A program made the translations under genes and the position numbers. The notes beneath the pieces are model-generated. The model searched no databases and was not told where the DNA came from. It saw only the letters and a list, made by a program, of their open reading frames with translations. DNA of 64,000 bases. It comes from Auanema rhodensis. Its lineage: Eukaryota; Nematoda; Chromadorea; Rhabditida; Rhabditidae. The stretch spans positions 12,276,001-12,340,000 of the forward strand of contig OZ059899.1 in the NCBI GenBank assembly GCA_964057225.1, read 5' to 3'. This document shows positions 19,142 through 31,800 of the stretch, piece after piece. How positions within the stretch are numbered: position 1 is the first letter of the stretch; each line of letters opens with the position of its first letter.

Positions 19142-19303
19142 CAATCACATGCCTCCTACCACATAAATATATAGCATACATATATTTCATCAGATATTTT
19201 TCACAAAAAAAAACAAAAAAGTTATTTGTTTTGCATGTTTTTCTAACCGAATACGAAAAGAGATTGGAAACAACTCCTGATTTAGAACACAGAGAAGGAG
19301 CAA

Positions 19304-19310
<7 letters not shown>

Positions 19311-19368
<58 letters not shown>
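19311..19368 (+). repeat. (AG)29 microsatellite
   Basis: 58 nt of perfect AG repeat, flanked by GA-rich DNA. It reads as poly-Arg/Glu in open frames, which are not genes. Confidence 0.95.
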
Positions 19369-19373
<5 letters not shown>

Positions 19374-19870
19374 TAGAGAGTGTGACCGGTGTGATAAGCT
19401 GAACCTGAAGAGATGAATAGGGAGCACAGAATTTGAAATGATAAACAAAACTATGTTATAAGGACAATTTGCCTTTTCTGGCTAAGAATACTTAGTGGGA
19501 GATAAAAAGCATGAATATAGGTAGATCGACAGCTCTGGAAACAAGTTGTAGAAATAGCAGAGAAATAGCTAAAGTTAATAGCTTTGCATAACCATAGAGT
19601 TAGACAAAAGTTATTGAATGAAGATAAGAAACAATTAAACGAATAGGGGAGGTAAATAAATTTTCAGGGTGTCTAAGCTGATTCTCATCCAACTCAGCAA
19701 CATCAGCCACGATGTCTGAATCCCTTTATGGTCGGACAGAGGACGAGAAGACTAGATGCGAGAGTAGTGGCTAATTGAGATCCGTTTGGCTTTCCATGCA
19801 CCCACTCACATACACATATACATGCGAGACATACAGCATAGATGTATTGAGAGAAATGAAAGAGAGATAT

Positions 19871-19874
<4 letters not shown>

Positions 19875-19922
<48 letters not shown>
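19875..19922 (+). repeat. (AG)24 microsatellite
   Basis: 48 nt of perfect AG repeat, the second of three long tracts within about 1.1 kb. Confidence 0.95.
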
Positions 19923-19926
<4 letters not shown>

Positions 19927-20346
19927 GGAGAAGCTTCTAAATACTTGTCACTGCACTTCATTTAAAAGAAAAAACTGCTCAACAGGAGATATCGAGATCA
20001 GATTATCACACGTGGCAAAAAAAAACAGATTTTTTTTTATGAATCATACACAGGCAATAACTCATATTGAATTATGATCAGAATCACTAAAACGAGAAAA
20101 CTGGAGATAAAAATCAAATAATATGTAATGATATAGAAAACATTTCGTCTAAACAGTTCGAACAGTTGAAATCCAAATCAGAAGAATGAGCAAAAGCTTT
20201 AAAATTTTCATTTTCTTTCTATGTTAATGCTGAACATCTGGTTTGCATACAAAATACGAGCCATAGATTTAGAGAAAGGGTAAGAGAGAGAGAAGGATAG
20301 AGGAAGAGGTGAAGGTTGAAGCGGTTGAACAGAGAGGGACATAGAG

Positions 20347-20351
<5 letters not shown>

Positions 20352-20414
<63 letters not shown>
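20352..20414 (+). repeat. (AG)n microsatellite
   Basis: About 31 AG units, followed after a short interruption by more GA and then a G homopolymer at 20424. Confidence 0.95.
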
Positions 20415-20423
<9 letters not shown>

Positions 20424-20435
20424 GGGGGGGGGGGG
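20424..20435 (+). repeat. G12 homopolymer
   Basis: Twelve consecutive G directly following the GA tract, so G is concentrated on one strand. Confidence 0.9.
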
Positions 20436-20949
20436 ATTCTACGTGCCTATATTTACCCTTTAGCTAGCTTTGACAATCAATAAGATATTGAGATTCATCG
20501 ATCAAATAAAGCCAAAAATTTCATTTAGAAGAGCTAGCTGTTGTATTGAAATGAATGGAAAAAATATTTTATTCAGAAAAGTTGCAAACGAAAGATTTGC
20601 AGATTCGAAACTAAAATTAGCTCAGGGAATATACGTATGATATGAAAATCAGATGGCAGTTTGCCTTCAAATTAACAAATACAGTGTAAACTATATAAAC
20701 GAATTGTTGTCAACTTACTCTATTATTATCAATAAAAAAGGTAAAAACAAACAAAACAAAACAGAAGACAGACGAAAATGATTTGAAATCATCGTGTTTA
20801 GATGACACAAGGGAAACGATGTAGTAGGCTCATACTATTTAGAAGTTGGTACCTGTTGAATAGATAAAAATTCAAAATAGGGTTACAAGCAAAGAAAAAT
20901 ATTTAAAAACGAGAATACCGCATAGAAATAGCTGATGATGAGGAAAAAG

Positions 20950-20992
20950 AAAGAGAGAGAGAGATTGAGAGAGAGACAGAGAGAGAGAAAGT
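20950..20992 (+). repeat. Interrupted GA repeat
   Basis: GA dinucleotides broken by TT and CA, a shorter relative of the neighbouring tracts. Confidence 0.8.
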
Positions 20993-23900
20993 CAAAGAAA
21001 AAAGTTGAAGCCTCGTGGCATCTATGTGCAAAGGAAATTCAGGGCCCTAACAACTATTCGGCCCAGTGGCAGCCGGCAGCTAGCTAGCTAGCTAGTTGGC
21101 TACTGAGCGTGAGTGCGACTACGTCCTGGAAAAGCAGGAGGAACATGAGAGGGAGGTAATCAAGAAACAAAAAGAGAGAAAGAATGGGTGAGGGAAAGGG
21201 AGAAAAGGAGATTTTCTTGAATATCGATTAATTTCTTCCTATTGTTGATTGGTGGCGAAGCCAAGAAAGATGTGAAAATCAGAGAATCGTGATGTCACTC
21301 TTGATGAAACTGAATCGGACAAAGAAACACCGTCTAAATACTTATGAAAAAGAATATTTTCATTCAACAAAAGAGAAAAATTGAAAGTCTAAGTTAGGTA
21401 GGCATCTAGCATGTCTATTTCTTAACCCGACGACTGACGTTGTGTCCAAACCTTGAGTTAATCTTTACTCTGACTGTTAGACGTAAGTGAAGGTTTTATT
21501 CAGCCATAAATAGGAAATTTTGAGGAAATTCCCGAAACTGAACCAACACCAAGGCGTAGAAGCAACAAGCTTCTTTCTACTTTGGTTTCTTTATTTTAAG
21601 TTGGAACATCGTTGCCTTCTTCGTCATCTTTTTGGTGCTCCTGGTCGGTGGTTCGTGGTCGTCGACGTCTATTTCCACTTGTTCTCTGTCTTTCTCCTCT
21701 TTCGGCTCATTGTCTCCTGCTTTTCTGCGTATTCATTTTCGCATAGACGAACAACAACAACTGGAAGAGCAGAAGCGGGCCTGAGGGCAATTGGCCCTGT
21801 TAGTTCGCGCTGTCTCCTTCTCTCGTTCAGCTTTCTCTTCATGGCGTGGCTGGTGAGCGGAGAAAAGGGAGAAGGAAGGGAAGGCACTCTACTCTCTGGC
21901 TCTTATTCTCTCCGTGTCACAGCTTTCTCTCCCTGTTTCGCATTTTCTTTTTCATTTCTCTGGTGCTCTCTTAGTCTCCTTCACTCTCATTGTTCACGTC
22001 CCCTAGTTTCGTTTCGTTTTTATTCAGTTTCTCTTACTCTCTCACGTTTTCGTGTTCTTTCAAATGGTCTACATCTATTGGCTCTCTTCTTGCTCATCTA
22101 CAGCTTCTGTCGATGGTCAAAATACGTCAGCTTCAGAGAATCAGACACGCACATACACATATACGAGGAAAAGTATAAGGCGAAGAAGAAGACGGCGACG
22201 TCGACGAAGACGAAGACAAAGGAGCAGGAAAGGAAAGAGAAGCGCAAAACGAGCTAAAGATGGAGATAATGAGTGAAAAGAAGAAATAACGAAGGAAACG
22301 GATCACAACCATCGTTTCGTGATGATTGAGTCACATATAGTGGAAGAAAGGAGAGAAAGCCACAAAGAGGGTGAGCATAGCAAGCTAGAGCTTTAACCAT
22401 CATCTTATGGCAAGATACTAATACAGGTTTGAGATATCAAATTTTCCTAATCCTGCCATCCTTCTTTGCTCTCTCTTACACGGTCTTCACGATCTCATTC
22501 ACTCTCTCTTTCTCTCTTTCTCTTCCTCTCTCTTTCTCTCTCTGCATTGATATCTCTTTCAAGCCGCTATACTTCAGTCCTTAACTTACCCCCTTTCTCT
22601 ATACAATTATTTTCTTTACCCTTCCTTTCCTCATTCAATTTATGATGAAAATGTAGTCAAAATTTCATTTACAATCACTTAGTTCCGAAATTTTCATTTT
22701 TTTTTGTCTTCAAAATTCAGTTGGCGGCAGTTCACATCGTCATCTTAGGCTTGTTGTAAAATCTCAAGTGCCGTCAACGTTTGTTCAAGCTTTTCTTGTA
22801 TATATGAGCCTATTCCTCTCCATGATTCTTCAGAAAGGATCTAGATGTCAGACGAAATTCAGTTGTGACTACCATATCGTAATGTTAATGATAACAAGTC
22901 ATTGTAATTCACAAAGTCAAGAAAAATTTAAAAAACGAATGTTCGATCAGTTATCTGATAATGTTAGTGATATTAGAAGAAACATCAGATAGTTTATTTA
23001 AGAATTTGAGGAAAAAATAAGAAAAAGCGGGAAAGATAGAAAGGTTGGATATATCTGAGATGAAGGAAATTCTCCGCTTTCCCACAATTCTCAAATTACT
23101 GTACGAAAATGGTAAACGAAGCAGATTAATCCGTAGCAGATGGTCGAGCCTGATATAAGATGTATAACATTCACTAATTGAAAGAAAAAAATTTAGGAAC
23201 ATTCTAGAGAAAATACGAGAATATAGTGAGAAAACAAACAAAATTTGGAAGAAGAGCACGATGACAATGGCATTTTTCATATGGAAGTTCAGCAGGCTTT
23301 CCATCAACGGAACAAACAAAATTAGGATCACGTTAAAGCTTTTCTATGGTAATGATTCAGGATAAATGAGTTCAATATGAACTAACTATGGTATAACGTC
23401 TAAACAGCCAAAAGTGGATATGACACACCCACAACCCTATCCATGCACATACACACACATACATAGACGAGAAGCCCATAGTGCAGACTTGAGAGAGGAA
23501 ATGACAAACTTCCAGCCATGGTTATAGAACAAGCTAGCCAGGAGTAAGATGAGAAATGAACCTACGAGGTTTCAAGTACTAGAGCAGCTCAGGCATTTTT
23601 CCTTTTCCTTCTTCCTCTCATTCAACTTACAGAACTCATCTCTTCAGCTTCCTTACAAAAAAGATTCAAGAAGAGAATAAGTGGCAAAAAAAGAAATAGA
23701 CAAGAAGGACAGTGAAGAGTGACGGCCATATCAAAGAAAATGTACAAGACGAGGAAAAATGAGGAAAGCTGCAGAGTGAATACACTGGCGACTAGTTCAG
23801 ATCAGCGATATGCATGTGAAAATTTTCATAAAGATTTGAATCACAAATTAAAATGACAACACATCAAGAATACGCATGTCTCCTCTCTTATTCAAAATTT

Positions 23901-24774
23901 TAGATCTTTAAGTATACATCTATAAGTTGGTTCTCGCCTTGCCATCCTAACCACATGCTCACTAATTAAGACAACAAGTTATACAAATTATGACAGTTAA
24001 AAAACAATAAGGATAGAAGAAACAATCAAAGTAGTAATAGATTGAAGATTTTAAAACGAAGCTGAAAGTGACGATAGCTAAGCTTAACGAGCTCATGCAT
24101 GATATCAGTCATTGTTTTTACGTTTGAAGCAATCAACAAGGTATCAAAGCAAAGATAAAAGAAAACTAACATTCCATGGTTTAGACGATTGTTAAGCAAA
24201 AATATGAAATAAATCAATTGAGTAGCTTGAAAAATATAAAAATATTTTATTTATTTACGTCAAAATTACGTGAAATAAATACGTTTTGAATTTAAGCAGA
24301 TTATGAACCGGTTGAATTTGCACAGAATAAAAAAAAAAGATAAATAAAAGGTAAACTATCCTTGAAGTTCGTATTCTTCTAAAGTCTTTCTGGTATCTTG
24401 TTGATAATTTTTTTTACTTTTTAAAATTCTTTTCTTCTTACTTCTTCTCTTCCTATTTTTACTACTGCTGCCACCTACTCTTTCTTTAAGCATCACACGA
24501 AACGTCGCCCCATACTGAGCTTAAGTAAGCTCTTTTCTTCTCAGAAAAAATATAACTCTGATTTCTTTTTTTTTGGGGGAAGAAGGGATAACAAAGTGAA
24601 AATATAAGAAGTCCACTAGCCAGAAGCTTATCCAAGTAGTGCCAGTTAGCCATTATCGTCATTGTTTGACTTGAAAGATGGCGCCAAGCACACAATGAGA
24701 ATACTCAGCTTCTCAGTCTAGTCAGGCAGCTCTTTCTCCCCTTCATTCTTTTTCAGTCCCTCCCTCCTTCCCCC

Positions 24775-24798
24775 CTCTCTCTCTCTCTCTCTCTCTCT
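24775..24798 (+). repeat. (CT)12 microsatellite
   Basis: Perfect CT run, so here the purine strand is the - strand, opposite to the tracts at 19-21 kb. Confidence 0.9.
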
Positions 24799-26720
24799 CA
24801 AGATATCTCTCTCTATCTATTTGGTCCCTTTTTCTCTTTTTCATACTAAAGTATAATCAGTTGCTTTGCTATATAAGGAAATAACATGCCGGAATCGTCA
24901 GTACTGAGCTGTTTCAAATCCTGCTCATTTGTCGCTGTCGGATAGTACGTTGTCTTCCTTCTCATCATGGACATGAGACTCGGGACTTTCGACGTTTGTT
25001 GCGCCTTTTTCAACTCCCAACTCTTACTATTGTACCTTCCACTTGCTTCTAATAGCACACACACAAACACATACACACTCAGTCAGTCCATCAACCAGCC
25101 AGTCAGTCAGTCAGTCATACACTCACCCGCACTCACTCATAAAACAGAAAATATAGCCTGAGGCTAAACGTTATTAAAGATTTCTTTTCTGTTGAGCATC
25201 AAAGTTAAAGCTCAACCACAGCCTGCTATGGGAATTAAGGTTATAGTTCAGCACACATTGCTGTCTATGTATACGTAATGTTTCAGGCCATTTTTTCCGC
25301 TTTTGTTCCGTATATGAGAGAAAAACACTGAAAAGAGTTTCTAAAAACATGGAAGAAAATCAAATTTTCTTGCAATTCAGCTTATAAAATAGCTATAATT
25401 CAAGGAAACTAGCGAGAAAATCACAATTAAACAGATAGAGATAAAGAGATGAAAAGAGGAAGGAATGGTGGAGAAGAAATTGGGCGGGAATAAGGGTGAG
25501 GGTGAGCAAGAAATGTGTATTTTGAACGACAAAACAACAAAGAGAGTTCTAAACTACTAGTCAATCATAGAGCATGATATATAGGAACAATTTATTCAAC
25601 AAATTCTTCATGCCCAGAAAGGATAAGAATATATGTGAGAAGATTTGTTAACTATATTATATAGCAAATGGACTAAAAAATGGCACAACACAGAGGAAGT
25701 ATGGAATGATCACACCAACATGATGAGAGACAGGTTGACGAACTTGAGTTTCCGTGAACGTTGTAACTACGAATGATCCAAATTCAGGAAGTTTAATTAA
25801 AAAAAGTATTTATACGAATGATAAGAGAGAAGATCGTATTTATGTGATTGGAGAAAATCAAGGAAAACAAAACAAGGAAAAGCTGTCAAGTAACAATCAG
25901 ATTCACTAGTCTTAGAATGATATCAACAATGAAAAAATACAATTGAACAAGGGAGAATCGCTAATTTTTGCAAAGAAAAATGTTGATTTTCAACAAAAAT
26001 TAAATAAAATATGAAAAGGAAGAGTTGATTGAAGAATAGGGTACGTACATATATAAGGGTATGAGAGATTTGAAATTGAATCCGGTAGGTAAAAATAGAT
26101 TTGAAGGAAAAGTATAGATGAAACGTATGAAGAAGGTTGTAGACGACAACGCTTATACGATTTATCGAATACACGGCTAAGGTAGGATGATGGAAAGAAG
26201 AGAGCTTAGGTAGACGAAAGATGATCCGCACTCGTGCAAGCAACCCGGGCCTTTTGTCTTTGCTATTTTAATATTTTTTTAATTTTAAATAAGAACATAT
26301 AGTTAGAGCATGTTTAATATACATATGGATAGAGATAAATAGATAGATGGCTCATATACTTGTATACATATTGGGGCGATATATATATATATGAAGAGAG
26401 AAGGAGAGAAGTTGAGAAGAAAATAGTAGAAAAATAAAAATTTTAATAATGCTTAGAAAACAATTATATAAAGCTGAGTATGCATACGTGAGGGAGTGAA
26501 GAGAGACATCGAGTGTATGTGGTGGACGAACGGCAGCTAGACGAATAGAGAGGGAGAGAAGGAGGGAGAGAAGGGAACGAGCGAGCGAGAGTATAGGAGA
26601 GAGAGAGAGAGAGAGAAAGTGGGACAAGTAAAGAGAAGTGAGAGCGAGAGAGAGTGCGGGAAATGGCTGTGCACAAGAAGAGAGATCAATAGAGAAGAAA
26701 ACAGAGCGACAACGAGTCAG

Positions 26721-26805
26721 TCATCGTCGTGGCTTGCCGTTGTCGTCGCCGTCGTCGTTGTCGTCGTCGACGACGACTTCGCCGCCGCAGCCGCAGCGGC
26801 AGCAA
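26721..26805 (+). repeat. GTC/GCC triplet island with 18-nt perfect palindrome
   Basis: A GC-rich triplet tract standing out from AT-rich surroundings. 26760-26777 is the perfect palindrome GTCGTCGTCGACGACGAC, so the tract can fold into a hairpin. Confidence 0.85.
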
Positions 26806-27176
26806 CCTCATCTCTTTGGTTGGCGTATTCGACTTCAGCCGTTGTCAATTATTCGTCATTCTGTGACTGCGACAGTGAGACATCCTCGCGGATGATGAGG
26901 ACGTTGATATAATCAGATGAATACAAAAAGACGAAGAAGAAGCAGGAGATTTAAATTGAATTATCGCCAGATAGCCACAATAATGATGATACACAGTATA
27001 AGCAACTAACAGTTGAGCGAAGTAGAAACCAAAAAAAAAGCCAAGTGATACCTGTGTATCTTCTATCTGTCTCTCATTTTCTCTTTCTTTATCTTTATAC
27101 CTTGTTCTTGTCTTATCGTTCTTGTTACCTCTTCAATTCTCTTCATCTTTTCTTTTTTTCCCGGGGTTCAATAGGA

Positions 27177-27260
27177 CAGATAGATGGATAGGTAGATGGA
27201 TGGATGGGTGAATGGACGGGTGGATAGATAGATAGATAGACGGATGGATGAATAAATGAA
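27177..27260 (+). repeat. GATA/GATG tetranucleotide repeat
   Basis: Degenerate GATA, GATG and GGTG units for about 80 nt. Confidence 0.8.
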
Positions 27261-27832
27261 GCCCATGGAAAGGAGGAGACTAAAGGAACAAGAGACAGTG
27301 GTAAATAGTAGAGAAAGAGAAGCCAAGCCGGCAGATAGCCGCCAGGATGGCTTGCTTGCCTGCCAGACGAGTGTGGGCAGCATATCTCTCTCTCACATAC
27401 AAAACGCTCTTTTCTCTCTCTTTCCCTCCCTCCCTCCTCTCTTTTTTTCATCTGGCTTTTCTCTCTTTTCAGCATCTCACGATAAACAAAATCGATGAGA
27501 GAGCAGGCCACGGAGAGCCGATGCTGCTTTCTAACAACCCTCAGCTCTCAATGGACCGACTGACTCTAGACCCGACTCGGACTCCACCCTCAATCTGTAC
27601 GAGATAAGGCTGTCCTTCCCTTACTTCCTGTGGTCTGTTCTGCGTGGGCTTTTCGTCAGTTGGGCTTTTTTTTTCAAAAGCCTTTCAAGAAAATGCTTCA
27701 GTTACCATCCCATCCAAGTGCAACTAGATACCTTAAGAGGAATAAGAAGCGGTTTGTTTTCCCATCTCTTAGGCAACACTCAAATACTTATTGCTTTCAA
27801 TAGCATAGAATAAACCGATTATAAATTAAAAT

Positions 27833-27838
27833 TTATTA
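27833..27838 (-). promoter_or_regulatory. Poly(A) signal of the taxilin gene
   Basis: AATAAA on the - strand (TTTATT on +), 49 nt past the taxilin stop, a normal distance for a nematode 3' end. Confidence 0.7.
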
Positions 27839-27886
27839 AAAATGCAGTAAAACGGTGTAATAGAGATCAAACAGATGTACAAACGA

Positions 27887-29747
27887 TTATGCATTAGGAA
27901 CAGTCTCTTCACTCTCGGCTTTCACTTCTACAACAGACTCTCCAGACTCTTGGTCTCCACCTCTAGTCGTAAGAGCACGGCAGAGTTGCTCCAATTTAGT
28001 GTTCTTTTTAACCAGAGACGTCTTATTTTCTTCCAATTCTTTATTAGTCATTGTAAGAACTAAAACATTCCTGAAAAAAAAGAAGAAAGTATTAGAAGAT
28101 TCCGAAATACTGTGATCATTTTAAAATAGAAGAAAAAAGAGAGAAATGATGGTGTAATGCTTAGAAAAACCATACTTGGAAGCTTCTTCGTACATCTGCC
28201 TCCATTTTCTTGAGTCATTCTCAACTTTCTTCATATTGGAGTTCACCTGAAGTTATCATATTATATATTATTATTCATTCAAATATCTTTCAAAGAGCAT
28301 GATTGGATGAACTTAAGTGAGATTTAGCAAGACCACACAACTAAGGAAATGCCAAGTTTTCACTTTCTCATAAGAGAATTTGAAATCAAGAGACATCGAA
28401 CAGCAGCTCCTGCTAACCATATCAAGCGGCCGATTCAGCTTTCGCCAAATCAAATAAGCAACTTAAGAGACATTCTTTTGATGTGAAAAAGCTATAGAAA
28501 AATATTCCCAAGAGAAAAGGCAGGGAATCTTCATCAGGAAGTGTAAAAACGTCAAGAAAAAGGAAAACTTTGAAAGAATTACAATAAAATAATATTACTT
28601 ACCTTTGATATCTCATTCTTGAACTTATCAAAAGCTTCATTACTAGATGAAAGACTCTTGGTCAATTCTTGATAACGTGAAGCATATTGTTCAACCTAAA
28701 CACAAAAATGGAGTCAGAGATACGACCTAAACAGTACCTCTTTTCTCAATGCTCTTTCGTTCTCTAGAGCACTTCCTACACGTGCCGATCCTTCTAACAA
28801 ACTTCTTGTGAGTTCTTCTTTTTCTAGTAAAAGTTTCTAACAAAACCCTTATTAGTGAATAGATGGATAAGAGATAAAGCTTACTTCAATTTGGCATCGT
28901 GCGGCTTCAAGTTTAGCATTTAGCAATTTGATTTCAACATCTCTTGTTTTTTGTAGTTCAGTATGATAGTTTTCTTTCTTTTCGTACTATAATTAAACAG
29001 ATAATAGAAGAAAACAGGAAAAATACAACGAATTACCTGATCAGCAATACCCCTTAGCCGCTGATCGTATTCTGTGCTTAAATCAAGAAGTTTATTTGCC
29101 AATCTTTTGTTCTCTCCGGCAAGCTCATCAGATCGTTGACGACCTTCATCCATTGACTTCTCAATGTCCTATATGAAATTGCCGTTAAAACAAGCTAAAT
29201 CTAAAGAGATTGGACAAACCTTTAACGTGGTCTTCAGATGTTCAACAGCAGCTTGTCGTTCTCCTTCGATAACTTTCATCTTTTGTGTGCTTTCATCTCT
29301 TAGCTAAACAGTACGTAATTGAAATAAATATAAAACAAAAACATTTTCTAAGATATATTTTTAGATTATCACCTGTTTGTTATATTTTTGAAGTTGACGA
29401 CACAATTCCTCTAACTTGTTCTTCTGTTCATCAGTTTTCAGAAGCATTGTGCTCGTTTTTTCAAACTTTTTCTCCATAGCCACAAAGTTTTTCTGAATCC
29501 TATCAGCCTATAACAGATTTGAATATGAAAATAATAACTTTGAGTAAGAACCTCTGAAGACTTTTCCTTCAACTTGAAGTTTTGCTCCTCAACATCTGAT
29601 AGTCGTTTAGCTAGCTTAGCTACTTTGTCATCCATAGAGAGACCTTCCAAACTCTTCAATATATCAGACATACCTATATGGAAAATAAGATTCTTGAAGT
29701 CGAAATGTACACAAACCTTGAGGAGGTGGTACAGACTTCGCTTTCAT
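27887..29747 (-). CDS. Taxilin-family coiled-coil protein
   Basis: Taxilins are long coiled-coil proteins that bind syntaxins and act in vesicle traffic. Ten exons total 1,053 nt, 350 aa: 29747-29717, 29673-29552, 29507-29373, 29303-29220, 29168-29037, 28986-28885, 28836-28738, 28695-28603, 28246-28176, 28070-27887. The protein starts MKAKSVPPPQGMSDILKSLE and is predicted coiled coil almost throughout (about 20-325). The taxilin marks are KLEELCRQLQKYNKQ (82-96) and the closing KLEQLCRAL (315-323), with a SLSSSNEAFDKFKNEISK segment between. The tail is short and acidic. An acceptor 10 nt before the ATG suggests a spliced leader or 5' UTR exon. It lies 475 nt downstream of the 30223-31800 gene on the same strand, so an operon is possible. 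It is shorter than vertebrate taxilins, lacking most of their N-terminal disordered region. Confidence 0.85.
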
Positions 29748-30222
29748 AGTCGAAAAACTATTTCAGCGGAGAATACACTGAAATGATAGAGAATGATTGT
29801 TCAGATAGATACAACCAAAGAGAAAGAAGCGCGTAGAGGGTGAAGACAATACTGAGGGAGAAAGAGGAGGGAAAACAGCGGATAGAGTGTAACGACAGCT
29901 CGAGCACCATCACAAAACGGCATTTCAGGGAGCCAACCCTGGCTGTAATCAATAAAGAATCAGGAAAATTATACATCTTCATTTACTCTTTCATATACAC
30001 GATATATTTTTTGTTAAATGGATATGATGACACAGAATTGGAATGCATGGCATAGATCGAAATTGAGGTAATTTCTAGAGATCAAAAAAAGAGAACAAGC
30101 ATATGTAATAAAAACCAAAAATAAAAATAAATCAACAGAAAAAATGAGTTAATGTTTCAGAATTGCGAATGTTTAATTTAAAAATAAAATGTGAGTTAAT
30201 TTAGAATTAAAACTGTTTCAAA
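29748..30222. other. Spacer between two - strand genes
   Basis: 475 nt, AT-rich, no gene seen. The part near 29757-29900 serves as the 5' side of the taxilin gene. The distance would be compatible with either a separate promoter or a loose operon. Confidence 0.6.
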
Positions 30223-31800
30223 TTATTTTGATTTCATTTTTTTAGCCGTTATGAATGAAGCCAAAGGTAAATCCTCTTCCTCTGATGAACTCATTTTTCT
30301 GTATCGTTTGGGCTTCAAAACTAATATATCATCGTCTGATTCTGAATCTGAAATTAACAAAAAAAAGTAACCGCATTGGGTTAGCAAAGCTCACCAGATG
30401 ATATTTCAACTACGTTTTGGGGTTCAAATTGAAGGCGCCTCTTTCTTGCACTACGTGTGGTACAACTTCTGGTAGGAGTTTTATTTCCCGAATTGCTAAG
30501 TCTTGCTGCAGAACGTGTTTGTAGTGGAGTTGTTTTAACCGTTTTTTCTAATAGTCTAGAATAAGGAGAATATGGGTTGTCATCAGATTTTCGACGTTTA
30601 GCAGCAGTTACTGGCTGAAGTTCATGTTTAAATCGGACACCTAGCACTTTGAGTGCTTCCTTGTGATTAGGCATAGGAGTTCTGTCATAGTGAATAGACT
30701 TAGTAGGGCCAGTGATAAGCAGTTTGCCTCTTGAAGGAGTTTTGATAGGAGCAACTTCACGTCGTACGGGGGTTTCATTTTTGAAATTACTTTTTCTACG
30801 AGATGGGGTCATAGCAGAGTTCTTAGGTGTATTCTCGATTTTAATTTGAAACTCTAATCTCTTATGTTTCGGAAGCAGATTGAAAATAGGCATTTCATCT
30901 TTTCTATCCCAGGTAAATGCTTAAAAAAATACAGTAAGAAAAAGAAAAAAAGCAAAATAGTAAATGACCTGCATGTTTTCTGATACGATTACTACGTCTT
31001 GATGCTGAATCCAAAGGTGATGAAAATATTTTACTCATTTCGTCGAAAGAATCATAATCATCATTTTCGTTTTCTTTTTCTGACTCTTCTTCATCATCAT
31101 CATCATCATCATTATTATTATCATCATCATCATCGTCGTCAGTGTTTTCATCCTCATAATCGTTTCTATTCCGATCGCTATCAGAAATTGTCTCATCGGA
31201 ATCATCACTATCATAACCAGTTAATCTTCTTGATCTTCTTTTTGTGGAAGTCGGGGTTGGTATTTCACCATTAATGATAGCAAGAAGCCTACTACGCCTT
31301 TGTATTCGTCTCGTTAATTTATCAGTTGTAGATTGAGGAGTGTCACAAGCGCTATCATCTTTCTTTCCTGATGAGCGTATAATTTTCTTAGAAAAGGTAA
31401 CAATGTTCAAATAGAGAAACCAATTTTAAAAGCATACCGATGGTGAGTCAATAATTGTACCAAATGCCCCGTAAGGATCATCAGGATCATTTGATTCTGG
31501 ACGAATAAGAACATCAGGCAATGGTTTAGATTTTTCATAAAGCATCATTTTCAATAATTCTTCATTCAATCTTTCTCTACATATTTAAGAAAGTAGTGGT
31601 TAAACATAGTACAAAACTCACCTTATAATCTCTGTGGAATTTTCTTTAGAAGTAAAAGGGGATCTGCTTATTTTATCCTAAGCAAAAACAATACAATAAC
31701 CTTGCCAAACAAGTTTACCAACCTCACAAGATACATCTTGTAATTTTGTACGAAAATTTTCTGCATCTTCATCATCACTAAAAGCTACTGGGGAAAGCAT
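30223..31800 (-). CDS. Uncharacterised acidic/basic, probably nuclear protein
   Basis: I do not recognise the family. Six exons total 1,341 nt, 446 aa: 31800-31723, 31677-31622, 31576-31438, 31386-30969, 30919-30395, 30347-30223. Seen in the protein: start MLSPVAFSDDEDAENF; a segment PYGAFGTIIDSPS; a basic stretch with RRSRR (about 130-145); an acidic run of Asp/Asn/Glu (about 174-205); RRSNRIRKHA; a second half rich in Ser/Thr-Pro and Lys/Arg (TPSRRKS, TPLQTRSAARL, TRSARKRRL); and a C-terminal SSSEEEDLPLASF followed by KKMKSK. No globular domain, signal peptide or membrane segment is evident. The alternating acid and basic patches with many SP/TP sites suggest a chromatin- or cell-cycle-linked nuclear protein (inference). 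A splice acceptor lies just upstream of the ATG (TTATAG ending at 31813). Confidence 0.8.
31089..31141 (-). repeat. (GAT)n/(AAT)n coding microsatellite
   Basis: Triplet repeat inside exon 4 of the uncharacterised gene, encoding runs of Asp broken by Asn. Likely length-variable between strains. Confidence 0.85.

Larger units (their letters stand above)
14937..27886. other. About 13-kb region with no supportable gene, repeat-rich
   Basis: It lies upstream of junctophilin and downstream of the taxilin gene, both on the - strand. Open frames here are low-complexity translations of GA, CT or triplet runs. The + strand is strongly purine-rich from about 15.9 to 21.2 kb and changes to pyrimidine-rich at about 21.6-22.6 kb. 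It probably holds 5' UTR exons, introns or enhancers of junctophilin. Compositionally balanced islands at about 15.10-15.24, 17.15-17.33 and 24.85-25.02 kb could be exons, but I could not place them in a gene. Confidence 0.6.

Noticed and set aside
18990-20077. Open frames with (SL)n or (RE)n runs on both strands
   Set aside because: Translations of AG/CT microsatellites.
21520-22257. 245-codon open frame on +, the longest in the gene-poor region
   Set aside because: It is Ser/Phe/Leu-rich from a pyrimidine tract and ends in Lys/Arg/Glu from GAA triplets; no domain, and overlapping frames are equally open.
22052-22276. Poly-Arg open frame resembling a basic nuclear protein
   Set aside because: The Arg run is only the CGA/CGT reading of a triplet repeat.
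25080-25120. AGTC repeats that look like spaced direct repeats
   Set aside because: A simple tetranucleotide run, without unique spacers.
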